Shown: positions 58,101-64,000 of the stretch, one piece after another
Position numbering within the stretch: position 1 is the stretch's first letter
How the letters are laid out: each line of letters starts with the position of its first letter
Assembly (NCBI RefSeq): GCF_012489685.1
Contig: NC_080044.1
Span: 16,038,369 to 16,102,368, forward strand
Direction of reading: 5' to 3'
From: Lotus japonicus
Lineage: Eukaryota > Streptophyta > Magnoliopsida > Fabales > Fabaceae
Length of the DNA stretch: 64,000 bases
Position numbers and translations under genes: made by a program
Notes under the pieces: model-generated
What the model saw: only the letters and a program-made list of their open reading frames with translations
Databases searched by the model: none
What the model was told of the DNA's origin: nothing

Positions 58101-58391
58101 TAAAGACCAAGTTAGATTCATTTCAGAAGTTGTATTTAACATGATTGTGCTGAGCAAAAACATGAGCAAAGCTGAATTGGTGTTGAAACTGAAGGGTAAT
58201 GGTTTCAAACCTTTGTCACAGAAAGGGGAAAATGTTGGAGGCGCCAAAAACTATGAACATCTTTTGCCCATGTGCACTTTGACCTTTGAAAGTCTTAAGA
58301 AGCTGCAAGCTGAAAAGGAGAAGGAGTTGGATAATTTAATGAGAGCAGATCTGTGGGCTTATAAAAAAAAAATCTAAGGATCTGTGGTTGG
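54943..58391 (+). pseudogene. TOP2: DNA topoisomerase II fragment, copy 2
   Basis: Collinear with 33,949-37,867 and nearly identical. It lacks the 459-bp exonic solo LTR but has the same intronic solo LTR. It keeps several ancestral features lost in copy 1: GQFGTRNQ rather than FGTHIQ, the frame through SIEEGYVVSGKVE (57,394 onward), and a GT donor at 57,525. Damage remains: EGISA in the TOPRIM motif, an expanded and duplicated poly-A segment with a stop near 55,323, and a poly-A frameshift near 58,370. The ATPase domain is missing. The chimeric exon then continues into MOT1. Confidence 0.85.
55619..56034 (-). mobile_element. Solo LTR, 416 bp, in TOP2 intron (copy 2)
   Basis: Same length, ends and TAAGT flanks (55,614-55,618 and 56,035-56,039) as 35,061-35,476. 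Inherited through duplication of the locus. Confidence 0.9.
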
Positions 58392-59210
58392 AGGACCTAT
58401 TAGAGCTTGAGAAAAAACTAAATGTAGGGGAAGGTATGTCCAGAAATCTACATTTTCCGGAGCAACTACTTGACTACTCTCATATTGAAGAGTATAAGTT
58501 TGCACTAAATTGAAAGTAACATTGAGAAGGTAAATTGGGCTTCTGTTTTTTTTTTGTTGGGGTAATATTGCTAACTTTATTCCATTTGCCACTTGTTGCT
58601 CATCTAGTTCCAGGTTTAATGGAATGGATGATGAAAGTATGGTGGATTTTTTTTATGAAATTGCATGGGAAGCATGGTTTAATGTTGAAATCCAGTTTTA
58701 AACCTTCTCATAGTTCTGGTTGTTGTTTCTATAAATTCATTTTGTTTAAGTCTTCACACTGAAGATGATATCTCTCCAGTGGTGCTCAATCCCTGTATCT
58801 TCTAGCTTGATCTTCAATTTTCAACCCTATTTGATCTCATCCATGACAGTCCACCCACTACGCACTTTTCTTTTTCTTCTAGTTGCTTGATTCATGACTT
58901 CTGTCAATAATCTTTTCATATATTATTAGATTAATAGATTTGCAATCTGTTAGTTTAGCCTTTTATATATTTTTTCCTGTGCTTCCAGCAATCAGCACCA
59001 AGGTATAAATTGGTTAGCTTTTCTAAAGCGTTCCAAGCTTCATGGAATTTTATGTGATGATATTGGGCTTGGTAAGACACTTCAAGCATCAGCCATTGTA
59101 GCCTCTGATATAGCAGAACATCAAGGGAATGGTGATCTTCTGCCATCTTAAATAATTTGCCCATCAACACTAGTTGGGCACTGGGCCTTTGAGATAGAGA
59201 AGTATATTGA
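58392..59210 (+). pseudogene. BTAF1: MOT1/BTAF1 fragment, copy 2, 5' part
   Basis: Continues the TOP2 copy-2 exon through LLELEKKLN into the MOT1 segment and, after an intron, the [15 protein letters not shown] exon. Walker A reads DDIGLGKT (Met to Ile). It shares the TAA stop (59,149-59,151) with copy 1. One base missing near 58,500 (TATAAGTTTGCAC against TATAAGTTGTGCAC region of copy 1) also disturbs the frame. MOT1 sequence ends at 59,210 where the hAT element starts. Confidence 0.85.
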
Positions 59211-62200
59211 TAGTAGTTAATCCCGGATAGCGGCGCATAGCGGCCGGCCCCAAAAATGGGATAGCGGATAGCGGGATGACCGCTATTTTGATTTTTTTTA
59301 AATATAAATAACAGTTTAATTCAATATACATATAAATACTAAAACATGACAAATATTACTTAAAATTCATAACATTCATAATACCTAATAGTCATAAGGT
59401 TTAAAAACTAAAGAAGTTCAAGCCTCCAAGATTTAAAACATGAAACAACAACATTGAAATTTAAAATAAGAGTTACTAGACTCCTAGCTACATAAGAAAT
59501 CATCAATCATCATCTTCTTCTAGCTCGGGATCCTCTTCATTGTCACTTTCACTTGTGTCCGTGTGGTAGATTTCTTCCCCCACCTCCTCTTCCTCTTCAC
59601 TTTCCTCTTCACTCTCCAAATCAACTTCTTCTATCACCACTCCCTTGCCTCTTCTTTGTCCTCTCCCTCGGCCTCTAGTGGTTGAAGTTGAAGGCCTAGT
59701 AGTAGAAGATGTAGTGGCAGCATCAATTCCCCTTCTTGATGTCCTTCTAGTATATGTCAAGGGCTCATCAACACCTCCTGCATTTGCAACATCTCCCCAA
59801 GTTAAGTCATCATCTTCAAAAACCAAATCATTTTCAGCATGTTCTTCTCCATCTCCACCCATTTCTCCAAACAACCACTCATTACTATCATCAATGCCAT
59901 CTAGGGCAATGGGGTCAATGGCATCACGACAATCAAATCTTTCTCTAAGAGCTTGGTTGTATTTCACATAGACTAAATCTTGCAACTTTTGATGCTCAAG
60001 GCGACTCCTCTTCTTTGAGTGAATCTATATTATAATATAAAATAAATGTTAGTTTCATAATTATTTTATGAAACTCTAAAGTCTAAACTCTAAACTAATA
60101 CTTTATAAAAATAAATAAATAGAGTATTAACTTACATGCTCAAAGATACTCCAGTTTCGCTCACAACCGGATGAACTGCACGTCAAGCTTAGCACTTTAA
60201 TAGCAAGTGCCGTCAAATGAGGAGTACATTGTCCAAAGGACCTCCACCACTCAGCTACAATGATAATGCAACATAAGTTAGTTCATGATGCTTGAAGATT
60301 TAATCTAAATAAGGAGCATGGTTCTCACTTACCCGGAGACATTGTTTTCCTTGCTCTTACGGCTTGTTTCTTTCCAAAGAAGCCTCCAGCCACCTTATAC
60401 GTAGCCAATTCAAGCGTAACTTTATCATTCACTTCATCATTCTCACTAAGTACATCAATACATTTGTAGACACCTTCCATGATTTCTAGATTACGATCCA
60501 TATCCGGATTATCATAAAAGTATTCTGGATTCAGAAAATGTCCCGCAGCATGCAATGGATGGTGAAGTTGACATTCCCACCTATTATCAATAATTGCCCA
60601 AATCTCCTTGTACTTGCTTTCATTTCCTTTAAAACCACTTTTAATAGCCTCCTTAGCCCTATCCATAGCTTCATATATGTAACCCATTGCCGGCTTCCTT
60701 TCATTATCAACAAGCCTTAGGACACCCACCAATGGCCCCATAGACCTAAGACAATAAGCAACGTCATTCCAAAATGTGTTCATGAGAACCACATTTGCTA
60801 CCCCTTTCCCCTTAGTGACTTTAGCCAAGGTAGTATTTGTCCAATCATCGGAAGTGAACATCTTTCTAAGGTTGTTTCTTTGAGTCTACAACCTTCGCAA
60901 AGTGAGAAATGTGGTGGCAAATCTTGTAACTCCATGTCTAACCAATTCTGATTTGTTGGTGTACTTTCTCATGATGTTCAATGCCAAAGTGTGATTATAG
61001 AAAAAGCCAACAAGACTTATACCCCTTTTGATGGTCTTTTGAACTCTTTTAAGCTTGCCAATGTCTTCTAAGATCAAATCAATGCAATGGGCAGCACATG
61101 GAGTCCAAAATAAGTGCTTCCTCTTAGCTTGTAGAATTTTACCTAAGACCCCATTCCAAATTAAAAAATTGAAATGAGCAAGAGCAACACATTATCACTA
61201 ACACACTAATAAAGTATTTAACAAAGTAATAGTTAACGTCACATACCGGCCAATACATAATTGCTTCCGTTGTCGGTCACCACTTGCACAACATTCTTCT
61301 CACCAATCTCCTCAACAAGGCTGTCCAAAAAAGTGAATAACTTTTCTCCGGTCTTCATGTATGAAGATCCATCATTACTCCTGACAAACATAGATCCAGC
61401 TGGGCTATTCACTAGAAAATTAATCAAAGTCCTTTGCTTCCTATCCGTCCAAGCATCGGACATAATCGAGCAACCATGCTTTCCTCTCTCTTCCACATTT
61501 TTCTTCATCAAGTTTTTGGTGTATTCCAACTCCTTTTTTAGGAGGGGGACTCTCATCTCATGGTAGCTTGGAGCTTTCAAGTGAGGGCCATAGCTTCCAA
61601 CGACCTCAAGCATCAACTTGAAGCTCTTTGATCGCACAACATTGAATGGAATGCTATTCCGAATAAAGAATCTAGCAATATATTGGATTGTCCTTGCTCT
61701 AGCTTCTTTATCACCTGCATCAATCATGCTTGTTTGATTCTTCGCTTTTGTCAACTTCAAGCTTGTCTCCGGATCTCTCATAAAAAGTATATCCAAGGGG
61801 CCTTTAACATTTGGCTTCTTAGGAAGAGTAGAGGAAGCCCCACTTGAACTTATAGGTCTTTTCCCACTTTTAATTGACACAATTTCTTGCAACTGATCTT
61901 CCTCCTCTTCATCTTCATTCAATTCAGTCAAGTGTTCTTGTTGCCCTTGTTTCTTAGCAAGAGCTTCCTTCAACAATAGTATCACTTCCTCTGGAACTTT
62001 CCTACATGAATTACAATCTCCCTTTTTTTTCATTTGATGACGTTTTGCCCTTGTAATTCCTCCTGAAGTTGTCACCCCACAGAAATCACATGTTACTCTC
62101 TTCCTATCATGTGGATTCTTCAAGCTGTTCCACTGCCATGCTATATCAATGTTGTCTCCTATAGGCTTGTAAAGCCCATTTTCAGCCCGCTTGCAATTAT

Positions 62201-62971
62201 TTACAACCTCACAGTCGTTTGGTTCAGAGGGGGATGCCATGGCTGGTCAGAAATCAGAATAGGGAGTGAGCATTACTAAAACAGAGCATTATTGTAGTGA
62301 AGAGAAAGTGAGCACAAAACCAAAAATAGAAACAGAAAGAGGGGAAAGAAGAGGAAAATGAAAAACAGAGCAGAGTATGAAAAATAGAACAGATGCTGGA
62401 AATAGAAACAGGAAGATGGGAAAGAAGAGGTAAACGAAAAACAGAGGGAAAGAAGAGAAAAGTGGAAAAAAAAAACAGAGAGGGAAAGAGAGAAGAGGAA
62501 ACCGAGAGAGAGAAGGAAGAAAACAACTAACCTCGTTGGTATGTCGCCGGAGAAGAAGCTCTCGCCGGAGAGCTTGTCGCCGGAGAAGGAGAGCGCCGGA
62601 GAAGGAGAGGAAGAGGTGGAATGTCCAAGCAAGGAAGAGAGGAAGAAGCAGAACACTGATTCGTGAACGGCTCAACACGAATGAGAGAGTAAGGAAGAGA
62701 GGAAGAATAAAGTAGACCTAATTTCATTCGAATTACCTGTTTTGCCCCTGACTATAAAACTCCAACGGTTTAAAAATATGGGTTTTTCTGTCATTTAAAG
62801 ATTCGATATGGGAGCGGCGCTACAGGCCGCGATTGGCCACGATTGAGCCGCGATTCGCGCCGCGACGGCCGCGATTCGTTTCCGCGACGCGATTTGCCCA
62901 GAATCGCGGGTAGCAGCCGTTACGCGACGCGACGCCGCGATAGCGGCGCTATTTGCCGCTATTGACAACTA
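59211..62971 (-). mobile_element. hAT transposon, ~3.8 kb, near-autonomous
   Basis: Imperfect short inverted ends, TAGTAGTTAATCCCGG at the left and TAGTTGTCAATAGCGG (reverse complement) at the right, match the ends of the 587-bp element at 48,039. Subterminal regions are rich in GATAGCGG and CGCGACGCG motifs. It carries a four-exon transposase gene on the minus strand. No 8-bp target duplication exists: the left flank corresponds to copy-1 position 38,640 and the right flank to 41,540, so 2,899 bp of MOT1 are missing at the insertion. Confidence 0.88.
59503..62240 (-). pseudogene. hAT transposase (BED finger, DUF659, dimerisation domain), one in-frame stop
   Basis: Four exons fit GT-AG rules in phase: 62,240-61,247, 61,142-60,333, 60,254-60,136 and 60,024-59,503, totalling 2,445 nt (814 residues). 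Exon 1 has a BED-type finger (CDFCGVTTSGGITRAKRHQ) and the DUF659 region with SIMSDAWTDRKQRTLINFL and VVTDNGSNYVLAG. Exon 2 has WTPCAAHCIDLILEDIGKL and HGVTRFATTFLTL. Exon 3 is the C-terminal dimerisation motif (ALAIKVLSLTCSSSGCERNW). Exon 4 ends in a long Glu/Asp-rich tail. The enzyme would excise and reinsert the element in the nucleus. A single TAG at 60,886-60,888 (after LTLRRL, where Gln is expected) truncates it; otherwise it appears complete. The long run of intact frame implies recent activity. Confidence 0.9.
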
Positions 62972-63805
62972 TGGTATGAATACATGTTGTCTGGTATTCT
63001 CTAAATGCAGAAATGCAGAATGTTATTACTTTACTATGACGGCAAATGGTTTTGAGAATGGCGAATTAGCATCATTAACCTGTGTTGTATATGCTATAAT
63101 CTATATGTATGTCTGTCCTGGCAATCTTAGATTCCAAAAGGATTATTGTGTGCCACCAACAAAGTGTTGGTTTGAGTGGAAGGGGCTCAGGTTTCATATG
63201 GTTCTGGGTTTGATCCAGATCCTTGTTTATGAAACAACACTATTAAAAGCGGTCCCCACTTTGGTGTGTGACAGTACCCTAAGAGATTAGTCTCTCACCA
63301 TCGTGTGGGTGAATATACTCTAGAAAAAAAACTTGGGCTTAAGTTTTTAGAATTTGTATGCCCTCACATAGGAAATATGTTCAGTACAAGCTTGATTCTT
63401 TTGTTATTTCAGTGAATATTAAGCATCATGGTTTATTTTTAGTTTCTAATGCTTTGGGCATGATCAATTGTGTAGGCTTCTGTCAGCGAAAAGTTCAGTT
63501 GACCACTCTGATGGAGTCACTGAATTAGTAGGAAGTGGGGGATTGGTGGATCTATGGGACCAATCACATTATACAGATGAATCCAATCTGGATCAATTCT
63601 TGGCAAAGCTTAATGCTCTACACATTTCACCCAAGAGAAAAACTACAAATTTTGACACTGTAAGTTGTAACATCTAATTTTTTTGCCCTCCACGCCCTTC
63701 ACTCGTTTTTTGTTGTCACGTTTTGCTGGCATCTGCTCGTTTTTGCTTGTAAACAAGTAAATCAGTGTCTGCATGTTATAGGGCATTGAGGAAAGTGAGG
63801 TTTGA
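62972..63805 (+). pseudogene. BTAF1: MOT1/BTAF1 C-terminal exons, copy 2
   Basis: Collinear with 41,540-42,372: an intronic segment, then the exon RLLSAKSSVDHSDGVTELVG to LWDQSHYTDESNLDQFL (63,475 to about 63,660) and the last exon GIEESEV-stop (63,782-63,805). It is the right-hand continuation of copy 2 after the hAT insertion. It cannot be expressed as MOT1 because the ATPase exons are absent here. Confidence 0.85.
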
Positions 63806-64000
63806 CCGATTGGTGGGGGCCCTTGGTGGTGATGTGTAAAGAATTGGTGGAGTAGTTTTATTTTTTCTTGGATTTTGTATATATATAGAATCATATTCGT
63901 AATTGTAGTTTTAGTTACTAACACGTCAAATACCATGTATCGTCAAATATCATCTGCTTAATCATCGATGCCATGCCATCTAGTCAAACTCTTTCAAATT

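Noticed and set aside
62254..62727. Ser/Phe/Leu-rich minus-strand frames upstream of the hAT transposase
   Set aside because: They translate purine-rich leader DNA (GAGAAAGA-type), likely the transposase 5' leader; no domain.
1..64000. CRISPR arrays, operons or bacterial defence systems
   Set aside because: Sequence is clearly nuclear plant DNA; tandem repeats seen are microsatellites, minisatellites or transposon ends, without spacer-repeat architecture.

Overview
The window is nuclear DNA of a flowering plant, most likely a eudicot. It is AT-rich, its genes are broken by GT-AG introns, and it is crowded with plant transposons. Plant-specific genes include a PsbO relic, a plant-type C2H2 finger gene and a polyubiquitin-type gene with a leader intron next to its ATG. 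A legume is possible from general appearance, but nothing here proves it. There are no bacterial or organellar operons, no CRISPR arrays and no convincing tRNA or rRNA genes. Few genes look intact; most of the window records duplication, transposition and decay.

Layout. 1-18,476 is a tandem segmental duplication carrying three copies of a small C2H2 zinc-finger gene: copy A (5,487) has a nonsense codon, copy B (13,522) is open, and copy C (18,449) is cut off after nine codons by a retrotransposon. Comparing the copies gives empty-site evidence for a Stowaway MITE, a TRIM element, a 5'-truncated LINE and a Mutator-like element. A broken PsbO gene lies between copies A and B. 18,477-29,324 is a nest of LTR retrotransposons: element C (minus strand, with an antisense intron-containing ORF beside its 3' LTR) was entered by element A (minus strand, gag only, exact CCACC target duplication), which was entered by element B (plus strand, gag only). 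29,325-32,800 holds an LTR-like relic and a copia-type gag ORF.

33,949-42,372 holds a chimeric pseudogene: the TOPRIM-to-cleavage-core part of a type II topoisomerase gene (TOP2) continues within one exon into the Swi2/Snf2 ATPase part of MOT1/BTAF1. The locus is duplicated and scrambled downstream: a MOT1-only block at 51,186-54,095, a 390-bp inverted repeat at 54,098-55,132, a second TOP2-MOT1 copy at 54,943-59,210, a 3.8-kb hAT transposon at 59,211-62,971 that replaces 2.9 kb of MOT1, and the MOT1 tail at 62,972-63,805. Between the chimera copies lie a beta-galactosidase fragment (about 43,970-44,402, minus), a 721-bp hAT MITE, a ubiquitin-derived gene with an acidic tandem-repeat domain and a Cys-rich module (46,579-47,274, minus), a 587-bp hAT relative, and a CACTA-like end containing a Mutator-like insertion.

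The genes do not form a pathway. The most unusual objects are the ubiquitin/acidic-repeat/Cys-rich gene, the exon-level TOP2-MOT1 chimera and the antisense ORF of element C. All family assignments come from reading the translations and recalled family motifs; no database search was possible.
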